Shown: in pieces, positions 34,371-42,871 of the stretch | Position numbering within the stretch: the first letter of the stretch is position 1 | Layout: each line of letters opens with the position of its first letter | Assembly (NCBI RefSeq): GCF_947492815.1 | Contig: NZ_CANLOB010000003.1 | Coordinates: 186,001 to 250,000, forward strand | Direction: 5' to 3' | DNA from: an uncultured Dokdonia sp. | Lineage (GTDB): Bacteria; Bacteroidota; Bacteroidia; Flavobacteriales; Flavobacteriaceae | DNA length: 64,000 nt | Program-made: the position numbers and the translations under genes | The notes under the pieces: generated by a model | What the model was told of the DNA's origin: nothing | The model's input: only the letters and a program-made list of their open reading frames with translations | Database searches by the model: none

Positions 34371-36764
34371 TTAATTTGTTCTTTTTCGTTCTTCTTCGTT
34401 ACTGAATTTTCGTTTCTTATTTCTTAGCTTATTGTTTCCAAATCGGTACACCGCAGATAATCGTAACCTTCTCGAATCGTAATAGTTTTCATACTGAACT
34501 CCAAGCCCGTTTGTGATTCCTTCTACCACAGCAATGTTGCTTCTTAGGATATCTGTAACTTGAAGACTTAAGGTTAGGTCCTTATCAAATAAGAGTGCTT
34601 TAACTCCTGCATCTAGATTACTTACACTAGATATTTTGTATACTGAGTCTACTCCAGGGGCTTCATACCAGAAGTTAAGCTCTCCTAATAAGGTTTTATC
34701 TTCATTAAAGAAAAAGGCATTGTCTATAGAGAAATTAAAGTTAATTCCGTCTTGAGACTCTATAGTGTTAGGGATGGTAGAATCTACCTTTATATAGAAT
34801 ACATTAAGTTGTGCATAGGTTTCAAACCAATCGAAGTAATCAAATGTATATGACTCTATGAGCCCAATACTAAAGTCTTCTATAAAATTCCTCCATACGG
34901 TAGCCTGTATATTAGAACCTTCTTCTACAAGTGTAATTTGATCTGCTCCATCTGTTGTTCTAGAAAAATAGAGGGATGTACTTAAGTTATTTTTAAATAT
35001 GTGTGCAAATTCTAAATTATCAGTGAATGAAGGTTGTAAAAATGGGTTTCCTTCTGTGAATGCAAAAGAGTTAGAAAAAAACCTAAAGGGGTTAAGTCTA
35101 CCATAATTAGGACGACTTATTCTTCTTCCGTAATTTAAAGAATAACTATTGTCATCATTAGCATTATATGTAACATATGCAGTAGGAAATAATTGCGTAT
35201 AATCATTTGTAGTTATTTCATCTAAGGTGATGGATCTTCCTTCGGTTTGTGTGCTCTCTAAACGTAAGCCAACTTTAAAATCCCATTTGTCTATAGATTT
35301 TCCAGCACTTACATACGCAGACTGTGTGTCTTCTGTATATTCAAATAAATTGGACTGGCTATCATTTAATGTAAATACTCCATTAGCAAAGTTTAGTAAT
35401 GAGATGTCACTATTATTCTTAGTGAATGAAACACGTCCTCCAAAAGATAGATTGGCAAAATCTAACGGGAATTCAAAATCTAACGCAGATGTAAATACTT
35501 CTATATCTTGTGCAGAGTTGTTTCTAAAAATATCTTCAGAGTCGTTTATAAAATCTCCATTATTAAGAAATGTACCTGAGTCATTTAATCTAGATGATGT
35601 ATTGTTATAGGTTAAGTAATCAACATCAATAGACATGTTTTTTCCTAATGTGTCTAGCTCGGTTCTGAAATGACCATTTAAAGAGTGATAGTACTGTCGT
35701 ATATCTGAATCACCCCGTGTTAGAATTAATGAGTCTACATTATTAGAGGCTCTATTAATAATATTAGTTCGTATCGTTTCATCAATATTGCGTCTATTCG
35801 TATTTCCTAAATATTGAACCCCTATAGAACTTCTGTTGGAAATATCGTAATCAACACCTACTCTTGCTGTAATGAATTCAGAAAAATTATCTTGTTCACT
35901 ATCTGTATCCCACAGTTGGTCAGGATAAAACACTTTAAGGTTTTCTGTAGGAGCTGTAGCGCCGTTACTTGAATTTACATTAGCAAAGACAGAAAACTTA
36001 TTTTTTTGATAGGTAATTCCTCCTCCTAGATAGCCTCTTGGTAATGTGGCTTGTTGATATATAGACCGTACATAACCACTTAGATAATCTCTCTTTACAT
36101 TTTTAAGTACGATATTAATTAATCCGCTATTACCTTCAGCTTCATACTTTGCAGGAGGGTTGGTAATCACCTCAACCTTTTCAATATCTTCAGAGTTAAG
36201 AGACCTTAGATAATTAGATAAATCTTCACCAGATAAACGTATCAATTGGTTATTAACCATGACATTCATATTGCTTTTACCAAGCAAATTAATTTCATCT
36301 CCTTTTACACGTACACCTGGTGTGCGTTGTAGTATGTCAACAGCATCTCCACTAGAAGCCACAATACTATTTGCAACATTAAAAACAAGCCTGTCTACTT
36401 TTCTTTTAATAGTAGGTTTTTTAGCAGTGACGATAACTTCATCTAATTGATTTTGGCTTTCTTTTAATGTAATTAAGCCTAAGTTAGTATCATTTGATGG
36501 TGAAATTTCCTTTGTCCAGTCCTCAAAACCTAGATAACTAATGACAAGAAGAAAAGTTTCGTCAGTAGTTACTGTAATATTAAATTCTCCATTTTCATTT
36601 GTAACAACACCAGTGATTAAAGAACCGTCTGTGTTATTTTGTGCAATAACATTTGCAAATGGGATAGGAGTACTCTGTGTATCATTAACAGTTCCTTGAT
36701 ATGTTTGGGCTGGGGCGATGTAACTCAATAAGAGTATAAACATGCAAGTGGCTAAATTTTTCAT
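34371..36764 (-). CDS. TonB-dependent-receptor-like outer-membrane barrel protein
   Basis: A protein of about 797 residues; the ATG at 36764 gives a signal peptide (MKNLATCMFILLLSYIAPAQ), whereas the longer frame starts with TTG. A carboxypeptidase-regulatory-like beta domain (about 25-110) is followed by a plug (DEVIVTAKKPTIKRKVDRLVF ... DILQRTPGVRV ... VEVITNPPAKYEAEGNSGLINIVLK) and a 22-strand-type barrel (about 235-797). It belongs to the barrel family often annotated as outer membrane beta-barrel family 3. Position directly upstream of the precursor array and its operator-bearing promoter tie it to the lanthipeptide cluster. It could take up or release the product, or give self-protection. 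Confidence 0.85.
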   Translation of the reverse strand: MKNLATCMFILLLSYIAPAQTYQGTVNDTQSTPIPFANVIAQNNTDGSLITGVVTNENGEFNITVTTDETFLLVISYLGFEDWTKEISPSNDTNLGLITLKESQNQLDEVIVTAKKPTIKRKVDRLVFNVANSIVASSGDAVDILQRTPGVRVKGDEINLLGKSNMNVMVNNQLIRLSGEDLSNYLRSLNSEDIEKVEVITNPPAKYEAEGNSGLINIVLKNVKRDYLSGYVRSIYQQATLPRGYLGGGITYQKNKFSVFANVNSSNGATAPTENLKVFYPDQLWDTDSEQDNFSEFITARVGVDYDISNRSSIGVQYLGNTNRRNIDETIRTNIINRASNNVDSLILTRGDSDIRQYYHSLNGHFRTELDTLGKNMSIDVDYLTYNNTSSRLNDSGTFLNNGDFINDSEDIFRNNSAQDIEVFTSALDFEFPLDFANLSFGGRVSFTKNNSDISLLNFANGVFTLNDSQSNLFEYTEDTQSAYVSAGKSIDKWDFKVGLRLESTQTEGRSITLDEITTNDYTQLFPTAYVTYNANDDNSYSLNYGRRISRPNYGRLNPFRFFSNSFAFTEGNPFLQPSFTDNLEFAHIFKNNLSTSLYFSRTTDGADQITLVEEGSNIQATVWRNFIEDFSIGLIESYTFDYFDWFETYAQLNVFYIKVDSTIPNTIESQDGINFNFSIDNAFFFNEDKTLLGELNFWYEAPGVDSVYKISSVSNLDAGVKALLFDKDLTLSLQVTDILRSNIAVVEGITNGLGVQYENYYDSRRLRLSAVYRFGNNKLRNKKRKFSNEEERKRTN

Positions 36765-36782
36765 ATGTTTAATTTTATATTT

Positions 36783-36866
36783 CAAAACTACTGGTGATTA
36801 AGTGATTACATGCTACACAAAAGAGTAGTTGTCTCCTTGAGTACTTAAAACTACACTTTTGGGTAG
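36783..36866 (-). promoter_or_regulatory. Promoter of the barrel gene with two 16-bp operators
   Basis: On the minus strand TAGTTTTG (36790-36783) fits the -7 element TAnnTTTG. Upstream are CTACACAAAAGAGTAG (36813-36828) and CTACACTTTTGGGTAG (36851-36866), 38 bp apart. The nearer operator centre is 30.5 bp from the -7 element, as at the acyltransferase and ThiF promoters. Both operators fall within the last codons of the acyltransferase gene. Confidence 0.65.
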
Positions 36867-37496
36867 TTGAGGAATTTGAGTAGAATTTGACGGAATTGTA
36901 TCTACAAGCCCTTTGTTTTTGTTGTAAAAACTAATTAACCCGTCATATGTTAATGAAACAGGAATTGTTTCAGAACCTAAGTAATCTATAGATTTACCTA
37001 TAACAGTTGCTTTTATTCCCATTAATGATAGCACTCTTAAGAGCTTACTATCACATTCTGCAAAGGCAATGTTATCTTTGTGTTCACAGATAGGAGCAAT
37101 GGCACAAACCATTAATTTTTTAAAAAGATTAATGTCTCCAGCATCTTTTTTTATAGCAAATCGACCTATGTGGTAAATGTTATTTATTGATGGTTGATGA
37201 ATCGCTAATAAAGGATTTATTCCAAAAATCTTTTGAATTGGTAAAGTATCTGTATAGTTCCATCTTAAAACACGAATGGCTCCAAGAATACTTCCTGAAT
37301 AATCTTTAGCAACAAAAATTTGAGAATTTTTAAAATAATTTAATTCTTCTTTTTTGATAGAATTAATATCCTTTTTGTAATCTTCAGGAAGTATGTTTTC
37401 TGAATGATGTTTGAAGTTTTCTGTAACAACAAATTGAGCTAAATCTAAAATTTGATTTGCATTAAGTTTTTCTAAATAGTTCTTTGTGAGTATCAT
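36813..37496 (-). CDS. LuxI/FeeM-like N-acyltransferase (GNAT-type fold)
   Basis: A 227-residue cytosolic protein. The stretch IFVAKDYSGSILGAIRVLRW (about 60-79) corresponds to the acyl-donor strand region of GNAT and autoinducer-synthase folds. YHIGRFAIKKD (about 112-122) resembles the E-x-x-R-F-A segment of LuxI-type acyl-homoserine lactone synthases and of FeeM-type N-acyl amino acid synthases. It would acylate an amine (amino acid, SAM-like substrate or peptide) from acyl-carrier protein or CoA. It is divergent from the LuxR-type gene, with operators between. The fold is inferred from motifs; the exact family and substrate are unknown. Confidence 0.6.
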   Translation of the reverse strand: MILTKNYLEKLNANQILDLAQFVVTENFKHHSENILPEDYKKDINSIKKEELNYFKNSQIFVAKDYSGSILGAIRVLRWNYTDTLPIQKIFGINPLLAIHQPSINNIYHIGRFAIKKDAGDINLFKKLMVCAIAPICEHKDNIAFAECDSKLLRVLSLMGIKATVIGKSIDYLGSETIPVSLTYDGLISFYNKNKGLVDTIPSNSTQIPQLPKSVVLSTQGDNYSFV

Positions 37497-37514
37497 AATG
37501 GATTATTTTACTCT

Positions 37515-37560
37515 CAAAGCTATTTCGGTAGCACCGCTAGTACGCTACACAAAAGGCTAG
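37515..37560 (-). promoter_or_regulatory. Promoter and operator of the acyltransferase gene
   Basis: TAGCTTTG (minus strand, 37522-37515) is a -7 element 19 bases before the start codon. The operator CTACACAAAAGGCTAG is at 37545-37560, its centre 30.5 bp upstream of the -7 element. Confidence 0.65.
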
Positions 37561-37582
37561 TTATTAGTATGTTACGTAAAAA

Positions 37583-37633
37583 CTACACAAAAGTGTAGGA
37601 AATTAAGAGGTCTCTGAAAAAAGCATATCTTTG
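37583..37633 (+). promoter_or_regulatory. Promoter and operator of the LuxR-type gene
   Basis: The operator CTACACAAAAGTGTAG (37583-37598) is a perfect palindrome. It lies 38 bp from the operator of the divergent gene and 28 bp before TATCTTTG (37626-37633), a consensus -7 element, which is 22 bases from the ATG. The spacing is 5 bp longer than at the other three promoters, so this one may be controlled differently, for example by autorepression. Confidence 0.65.
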
Positions 37634-37655
37634 TGTTTATTAACTATTTAGGTAT

Positions 37656-38414
37656 ATGACAGACGTAAATGATTTTTTTTCTTTTAAGAATACAGTTAAT
37701 AATATTTCTAGTGAGGAAGAAAAGCAGACTGCAAATTACTTAGAGACTATAAAAGCCTTTGCAAGAACTACCTATAAAAGTATCTATGTAATAGATTATC
37801 AAAAAAAAGGTTTTGAGTTTGTTTCTGACAACCCTCTTTTTTTATGTGGGCATACTGCAGATGAAGTGAAGGAAATGGGATATGCTTTTTATTTTAAGTA
37901 TGTAATAAAACCTGACTTAGATCTCTTGCTGAAAATTAATACTGTAGGATTTGAGTTTTATGATAAAACACCTTTAGAAGAGAGGCGATATTATACAATA
38001 TCGTATGACTTTCATATTAAAAATCAGGAAGGAAAGAAAATTCTAATAAATCAAAAATTAACTCCTTTATTTTTGACTCAAGATGGTAAGATTTGGAAAG
38101 CCATTTGTATTATCTCATTATCTGATGAGCAAGAATCAGGTAATATAAAGATTTATAAAAAGGGTGATAATAAAATCTTTAAATATGATTTAGAAGGTGA
38201 TTTTTGGAAAGCCACAGAATCTATTAAATTGACAAGTAGAGAAAAAGAAATTCTACAATACTCTACGCGTGGATATACCATAAATGAAGTTGCAGAAGCT
38301 ATTTTTGTTTCTCCAGATACGGTAAAGTTTCATAGAAGAAAACTATTTGAAAAACTAGAAGTTGTCAATATCTCTGAAGCAATAGTTCACGCAACAAATA
38401 ATAAGCTTATTTAA
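37656..38414 (+). CDS. PAS-LuxR transcriptional regulator
   Basis: A 252-residue regulator. The N-terminal region (about 30-155) has PAS-like features (YKSIYVIDYQKKGFEFVSDNPLFLCGHTADEV ... KLTPLFLTQDGKIWKAICII). The C-terminal LuxR/GerE helix-turn-helix (about 188-248) reads LTSREKEILQYSTRGYTINEVAEAIFVSPDTVKFHRRKLFEKL. The recurring CTACAC-N4-GTGTAG palindrome in its own and neighbouring promoters is the natural candidate for its binding site. It might sense the product of the adjacent acyltransferase, but the PAS-type sensor differs from the acyl-homoserine lactone-binding domain of classical LuxR. Its 3' end overlaps the convergent ThiF gene by 4 bases. Confidence 0.88.
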   Translation: MTDVNDFFSFKNTVNNISSEEEKQTANYLETIKAFARTTYKSIYVIDYQKKGFEFVSDNPLFLCGHTADEVKEMGYAFYFKYVIKPDLDLLLKINTVGFEFYDKTPLEERRYYTISYDFHIKNQEGKKILINQKLTPLFLTQDGKIWKAICIISLSDEQESGNIKIYKKGDNKIFKYDLEGDFWKATESIKLTSREKEILQYSTRGYTINEVAEAIFVSPDTVKFHRRKLFEKLEVVNISEAIVHATNNKLI

Positions 38415-39166
38415 GAGTCCATAATCGTTGATAAGTAAAACTCTGGAAATTTCTTAAACTCTTTATCTGTAGCTATATTAAAAAGGATATGTGTACACAT
38501 CGCTGCGACTGTCCAAGACGCAATAGACAATTGTGGAGGTGATAAGACTTCTTTTTCATTTCTATATTTTTCTATAATATCATCTATCCAGTTATGTGGT
38601 GATCCCCAGAATTTTAAATAACTAGAAGCATATTCTACCATATTTACTTCATTAAAGACCTCTTTGGGTTTTTCTATAGATGTAAGCGATAGTCCTCCAG
38701 GGGCAATTACAGCAACTAAACCTCCCCAACCTATATTGTAAGGATGTAAGACCGGAATACTATGTTCCTGACAAACTTTGTCAAATAACAATGGCACATC
38801 TGAAGAGAAGTCTAATGCATTGATGGCTATTTTGTGTCCAGTAATATGTTCTTCTACATTTTCTGAATTTAAAAAGCCATTGTATACTTTTATAGTTGCT
38901 TCTTTATTTATTGATAGTAATCTGTTTTTAATAGCTTCTGTTTTGTCTATAGAAATATCATCCTGCGTATAGTTTTGTCTGTTGAGGTTAGACAGTTCAA
39001 CCTGATCTCCATCAATGATGGTAATATTCTCAAACCCTAAACGCAACGCACATTCAGCAATAACACTCCCTATACCACTACCTCCTAATATAATAGGCGT
39101 ATTTTTGATTGTATTTTGCTCTTTTTCAGTTAGATAAATCCTGTTTCTGCTATATCTTGTTTCCAT
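38411..39166 (-). CDS. ThiF/MoeB-like E1-type adenylyltransferase
   Basis: A 251-residue protein with the Rossmann ATP-binding loop GGSGIGSVIAECALRLG (about 28-44), the acidic strand IIDGDQVELSNLNRQNY (about 50-66) and a trailing Asp (ALDFSSD). These are hallmarks of ThiF/MoeB/MccB enzymes, which activate a carboxyl terminus as an acyl adenylate. The zinc CxxC pairs of MoeB are missing. No sulfur-carrier (ThiS-like) gene is adjacent, so it may act on a peptide or free acid, as MccB does on microcin C7. It shares the 16-bp operator with the acyltransferase and barrel genes. Confidence 0.85.
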   Translation of the reverse strand: METRYSRNRIYLTEKEQNTIKNTPIILGGSGIGSVIAECALRLGFENITIIDGDQVELSNLNRQNYTQDDISIDKTEAIKNRLLSINKEATIKVYNGFLNSENVEEHITGHKIAINALDFSSDVPLLFDKVCQEHSIPVLHPYNIGWGGLVAVIAPGGLSLTSIEKPKEVFNEVNMVEYASSYLKFWGSPHNWIDDIIEKYRNEKEVLSPPQLSIASWTVAAMCTHILFNIATDKEFKKFPEFYLSTIMDS

Positions 39167-39185
39167 CTCTGTATTAGATTTGAAA

Positions 39186-39231
39186 CAAAAGTACTAGGTA
39201 ACTAATCACTATATATTACCTAAAAGGGTAG
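39186..39231 (-). promoter_or_regulatory. Promoter and operator of the ThiF gene
   Basis: TACTTTTG (minus strand, 39193-39186) is the -7 element. The operator TTACCTAAAAGGGTAG (39216-39231) is centred 30.5 bp upstream, exactly as at two other promoters. Confidence 0.6.
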
Positions 39232-39366
39232 TTTTTATAATAATGATGTAAAAATCAAGGGTTAGGCTTAAAAAACTATTGAATATTACATTATGTATAG
39301 ACTTATTAATTTCTTAATGAATAAGAGATTTGGTAATAATGTATTAATAAATAGATGGGTGAAGAT

Positions 39367-40041
39367 TTATATGAGACCGAAATCATTTACGATAGTGATA
39401 AGATGAGTAGTGCTTTTTGCATCAAAGACATCTCTTAATTTTTCAAGTTTTTTTTCAATAATACTTATACTATATGGAGTGATATTTTGTTCTTGAAATT
39501 TTTTTTGAATTTGCTTCTGCGTATAACCATCGGCCAATTTTCTTAATAATAATTTTTGATAATCATCTAATTCAAAACTATTTTTTTTATTAAAAATGTC
39601 TCCTAAATGAGAAGAGATATAGATATCATTTTCATATATAGCGTTTATAGAATTTATTAATTCCTGAGAATCGTTACCGTCTTTACAGATATATCCGTTT
39701 ATTAAATATTTGGAAAATAATAATTTGATTTTAGAAGGTTTATTTTCTATGGAGTATACAATAATTTTGATATTACTTTGAATTTTACGGATCTCCTTTA
39801 TTAACTCAATACCTGAACTTATTTTCTCCTTTCTATGGTTTTTATCAAACGATAAATCAGTAATGAGTAATTGAAAAGGTACATTTTCGTTATGAGCTTT
39901 TTTAAATTCTATGATAGCTTTATCGCAATACTGTGTGTTTGTAATACCATCTTCACGTATTATTTTTTTATCAATAAGTGTTTTTATAATGCCATAATTA
40001 GCAATTTCTAAATCTTCAACAATTAAAATTTTTGTAAACAT
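39367..40041 (-). CDS. Response regulator with LuxR-like C terminus
   Basis: A 224-residue protein. The receiver (about 1-130) starts MFTKILIVEDLEIANYG, with the phosphoacceptor Asp in LLITDLSFD and Lys in YICKDGND. The C-terminal domain (about 155-220) reads LDDYQKLLLRKLADGYTQKQIQKKFQEQ, a diverged GerE helix-turn-helix lacking some usual residues. It is 29 bases downstream of the kinase gene on the same strand, and with it forms a two-component system. Position between lanthipeptide and eCIS loci leaves its target open. Confidence 0.85.
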   Translation of the reverse strand: MFTKILIVEDLEIANYGIIKTLIDKKIIREDGITNTQYCDKAIIEFKKAHNENVPFQLLITDLSFDKNHRKEKISSGIELIKEIRKIQSNIKIIVYSIENKPSKIKLLFSKYLINGYICKDGNDSQELINSINAIYENDIYISSHLGDIFNKKNSFELDDYQKLLLRKLADGYTQKQIQKKFQEQNITPYSISIIEKKLEKLRDVFDAKSTTHLITIVNDFGLI

Positions 40042-40070
40042 ATTGTTTTTCTAATTAGGAAATTAATCTT

Positions 40071-42047
40071 CTACATATCGTTAGGAATAATAATAATAGC
40101 CTTAACTCCTTTTTCTCTTGTTATATCAAAATTAATATGTCCATCAATATTTTCTATATGGTTTTCCATAATATGAAGTCCATTTTTTTTCTTGATAGCA
40201 TTCCAGTTTATACCGACACCATTGTCGGTATAAGTGATTAATAAATTATTCTTGTTTTGCTTAAAAGTGATACTAACAATAGTTGCATTACTGTATTTAT
40301 CCATATTGATCATTAACTCTTGGATTACTTTGTAAATAACTATTTTTTTTATTTGTGATTGATCAACCCATTGTATATGATCTATATCAACAGGGTAAAT
40401 GTTTCTTGAGTCTGATATGTAGCTAGATATAAGTTCTTTAAGTTCTATTTCGTAAAATTCAAAATCAATATCTGTATTCTCTCTAGATATATCTCTTGCT
40501 TTGTTGTAGATAGCGTTTAGTTTCTTTAAAATAATAGGAATATTAGGTTTATCCGCTATTATTTTTTTGATGAGATAAATGTCACTAGCAATAGTATCGT
40601 GTACCTTTTTGGATATCCTTGTTTCGGCATGGTATGCTGTCAATATTTTTTCAACCTTATTACGTTCAGCTTGTAACTTATCTCGCTCTTTTTGAATTTT
40701 AGAGCGTTGTATCGTATAAATTATAATTGAAATGATGATAAACGAAAATATAATGATAAGCCATTTTTTGTAATTTCTTTCGTTTTTTAATTGTTGTTCT
40801 TTTTGAATTTTTTCTTGAGTCAAACGATCATTTTCAAACTTAGTAGGTGCATATATTTGCCTTATTTTTTTTTGAGTTTCAACTAATGATTTACTTACAT
40901 TTTTAAATTCTCTATATTCTTTTACAGCATTAGTATCAATGGTAGTTAGATGATCTAATGATTCTAGTATTGATAAAGGATTATTTATTAGTTTACTATT
41001 TCTATAAGCCTCTTTTGCATGTTTAATAGCTTTTGAATTATCTTTTCCCGAATAGTATTTTGATAAATGTATATTACTAGCTATAAGATCTGCTGGATAT
41101 TGATTTTTTTGTCTAATTTTTAACGCATCTAGAAATAAAGATTCACTTGTGCTATTGTTTTTGTTATTAAGCCATCTAATCTTACCTAAATTACTTAATA
41201 CCCTAGCTTTTTCGTTTTCATTTTGAATAATTAATGGATCGACTAATAGTATTTCTAAAATACTTGTAGCTTCTTCAAATTGATGTAGATCAGCAAGAAT
41301 ATTTGCATTGGTAATCTTAAACTTTACTATGTTTTCTGGTTTGATTTTTTCACGAAAACTTTCATGTTCTACTAATGATAAGGTTTTCTCATTCCATAAT
41401 AATGCTTGTTTGTAATTTTTCATTTCGCGATAACAAACTGCTATCGTATGATAAAGCGCAACACGAATTTTTAAATCAGAAGAATTAGATAAATATTTTA
41501 ACCCATCTGTAGCAGTGATAGTACTAGCAGTATAATCCCCTAAGGTTTTCTGAGTGTTTGCCATTGAAAATAATCTCTTTACAGCTAGACTACTATCTTT
41601 TAATTTTCGATGTACTTGGAAAGATGTATTGTAATTATTAAAAGCCTTAGTGTAATTGTTAAGTGCAGAATAATAAATTCCTAGTTTATTATATGCTTTG
41701 CCTATATACGAGCTGTCGTTGTTTTTTTTTGCGTATTCAAGGAGTTGTTCAGAAACTTTAATAGCTTCTTTATACTTTTTCTGAATACCTAGAATACGTG
41801 TTTTATACATATATCCTTTATAAGTAAATGAATCTATTTTTAAACTTATGGAACCATAGATATAATTATCAATAGCTTCTACAGCTTTAGTGAGTGAAGT
41901 ACTTTTCTTACTGATTATATAATAACTAGTAAGACTATCTGTTTTTTTTATAAAGTCAGGAGATGGCTCCTCTTTTTTTATGGAATTACAAGAGCAGTAA
42001 AGTAATATAAAAAGAAGGAGGGATGTTACTTTATAGTTTTTTTTCAT
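40071..42047 (-). CDS. TPR-containing sensor histidine kinase
   Basis: A 658-residue kinase. The N-terminal signal anchor or lipobox-like segment (LLLFILLYCSCNSIKK) is followed by tetratricopeptide repeats (about 60-390), a coiled coil, one transmembrane helix (WLIIIFSFIIISIIIYTI, about 430-447), a dimerisation helix with His in RISKKVHDTIASDIYLIKK, and an ATPase domain with N box (VIQELMINMDKYSNA), G box (DNGVGINWNAIKK) and a GLHIMENHIE segment. The layout matches TPR kinases of Bacteroidota that sense stress or nutrients from the periplasm. The partner is the response regulator downstream. Confidence 0.88.
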   Translation of the reverse strand: MKKNYKVTSLLLFILLYCSCNSIKKEEPSPDFIKKTDSLTSYYIISKKSTSLTKAVEAIDNYIYGSISLKIDSFTYKGYMYKTRILGIQKKYKEAIKVSEQLLEYAKKNNDSSYIGKAYNKLGIYYSALNNYTKAFNNYNTSFQVHRKLKDSSLAVKRLFSMANTQKTLGDYTASTITATDGLKYLSNSSDLKIRVALYHTIAVCYREMKNYKQALLWNEKTLSLVEHESFREKIKPENIVKFKITNANILADLHQFEEATSILEILLVDPLIIQNENEKARVLSNLGKIRWLNNKNNSTSESLFLDALKIRQKNQYPADLIASNIHLSKYYSGKDNSKAIKHAKEAYRNSKLINNPLSILESLDHLTTIDTNAVKEYREFKNVSKSLVETQKKIRQIYAPTKFENDRLTQEKIQKEQQLKNERNYKKWLIIIFSFIIISIIIYTIQRSKIQKERDKLQAERNKVEKILTAYHAETRISKKVHDTIASDIYLIKKIIADKPNIPIILKKLNAIYNKARDISRENTDIDFEFYEIELKELISSYISDSRNIYPVDIDHIQWVDQSQIKKIVIYKVIQELMINMDKYSNATIVSITFKQNKNNLLITYTDNGVGINWNAIKKKNGLHIMENHIENIDGHINFDITREKGVKAIIIIPNDM

Positions 42048-42085
42048 CCCTCCAAAGTTAACTTATTTTATTAAAGTGCTATTTT

Positions 42086-42223
42086 TTAATCTGTTACATT
42101 CGTAATAGTACTTTCTTTATCTACATGATTTTCACTTTTTTTAACCTTGTGATTCGTCTTTGTATCACTGTTAAAACTTGAATTTATATAGATAGGTGCT
42201 ATAATTTTTAGAATACTTATCAT
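42086..42223 (-). CDS. Possible 45-residue peptide gene
   Basis: A frame of 45 codons with ATG start, between the small lipoprotein gene and the kinase. The first 13 residues are hydrophobic (MISILKIIAPIYI). The rest is polar, with many Lys, Ser, Thr and Asn. No family is recognised. It lies between a terminator (42242-42271) and the kinase start, so it may be a leader peptide of the kinase operon or chance. Confidence 0.3.
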   Translation of the reverse strand: MISILKIIAPIYINSSFNSDTKTNHKVKKSENHVDKESTITNVTD

Positions 42224-42241
42224 ATTATATCATTTTAATAA

Positions 42242-42271
42242 AAGAAAGATCAAGATACCTTGATCTTTCTT
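42242..42271 (-). terminator. Terminator of the small lipoprotein gene
   Basis: AAGAAAGATCAAG and CTTGATCTTTCTT form a perfect 13-bp stem with a 4-base loop, 21 bases after the stop of the gene at 42292-42567. Confidence 0.8.
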
Positions 42272-42291
42272 CCTAGGTTTATTAGATATCT

Positions 42292-42567
42292 CTATTCTTC
42301 ATCATCTTCTAAAATAACTTCACCGTCTTCGCCCACAGTTTTTTTAGATGTTTGATCACAAGGTGTATGTTTATGATCTTTATTACAAGAATTGTCTTTA
42401 GATATTGTACAGCATAATTCTAAATAACTGTCATCATTAGATGTTTCTACAGGTTGTTCTGTTGAAGGAATATCCATAAGAATGACTTCTTCTAATGGTT
42501 CTTTTTCACAACTTTGTATTATTAATGTTGCATAAATTACTACTGATAATTTTATTATTGTTTTCAT
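42292..42567 (-). CDS. Small Cys-rich predicted lipoprotein
   Basis: A 91-residue protein with a lipoprotein signal (IKLSVVIYATLIIQSC, lipobox near residue 20). The mature part is acidic, with an internal cysteine group (LELCCTISKDNSCNKDHKHTPCDQ) and an Asp/Glu tail. The cysteines could bind metal or form disulfides. I do not recognise the family. It follows the eCIS side of a divergent promoter region and precedes the two-component system; it may be the signal input or a target of the kinase, which is a guess. Confidence 0.6.
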   Translation of the reverse strand: MKTIIKLSVVIYATLIIQSCEKEPLEEVILMDIPSTEQPVETSNDDSYLELCCTISKDNSCNKDHKHTPCDQTSKKTVGEDGEVILEDDEE

Positions 42568-42871
42568 GTTTTTTAAAATTTAAAGTGTTTGCAGTGTTGT
42601 TATGCGTAACCGGTATTTGCCTTCTAACATCTGCTTAATTAGTTTTGTAGATTTCTACTTTGCAAATGTTGAGATAGTAGTTTGCCGTCTAAAAACGCCT
42701 GATAACACCAGTCATTAAATTGAATGTAATAAATTGATTATCAGTTAATTGTGACTATTTAAAAATAAAAAATATATTAAGTGTTTTAAAAACAAGAAGG
42801 AGGGTGTTATGGAAATCCATAAAATGTATGAGCGTATATAAAATACATTTGTATCAAGCTAAGTATACGCT
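42568..42871. other. Divergent intergenic region with a palindrome
   Basis: No gene. The palindrome TTATGGA-AA-TCCATAA is at 42807-42822, 50 bases before the start of the next gene. A near-identical palindrome is at 44532-44549. Confidence 0.55.
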
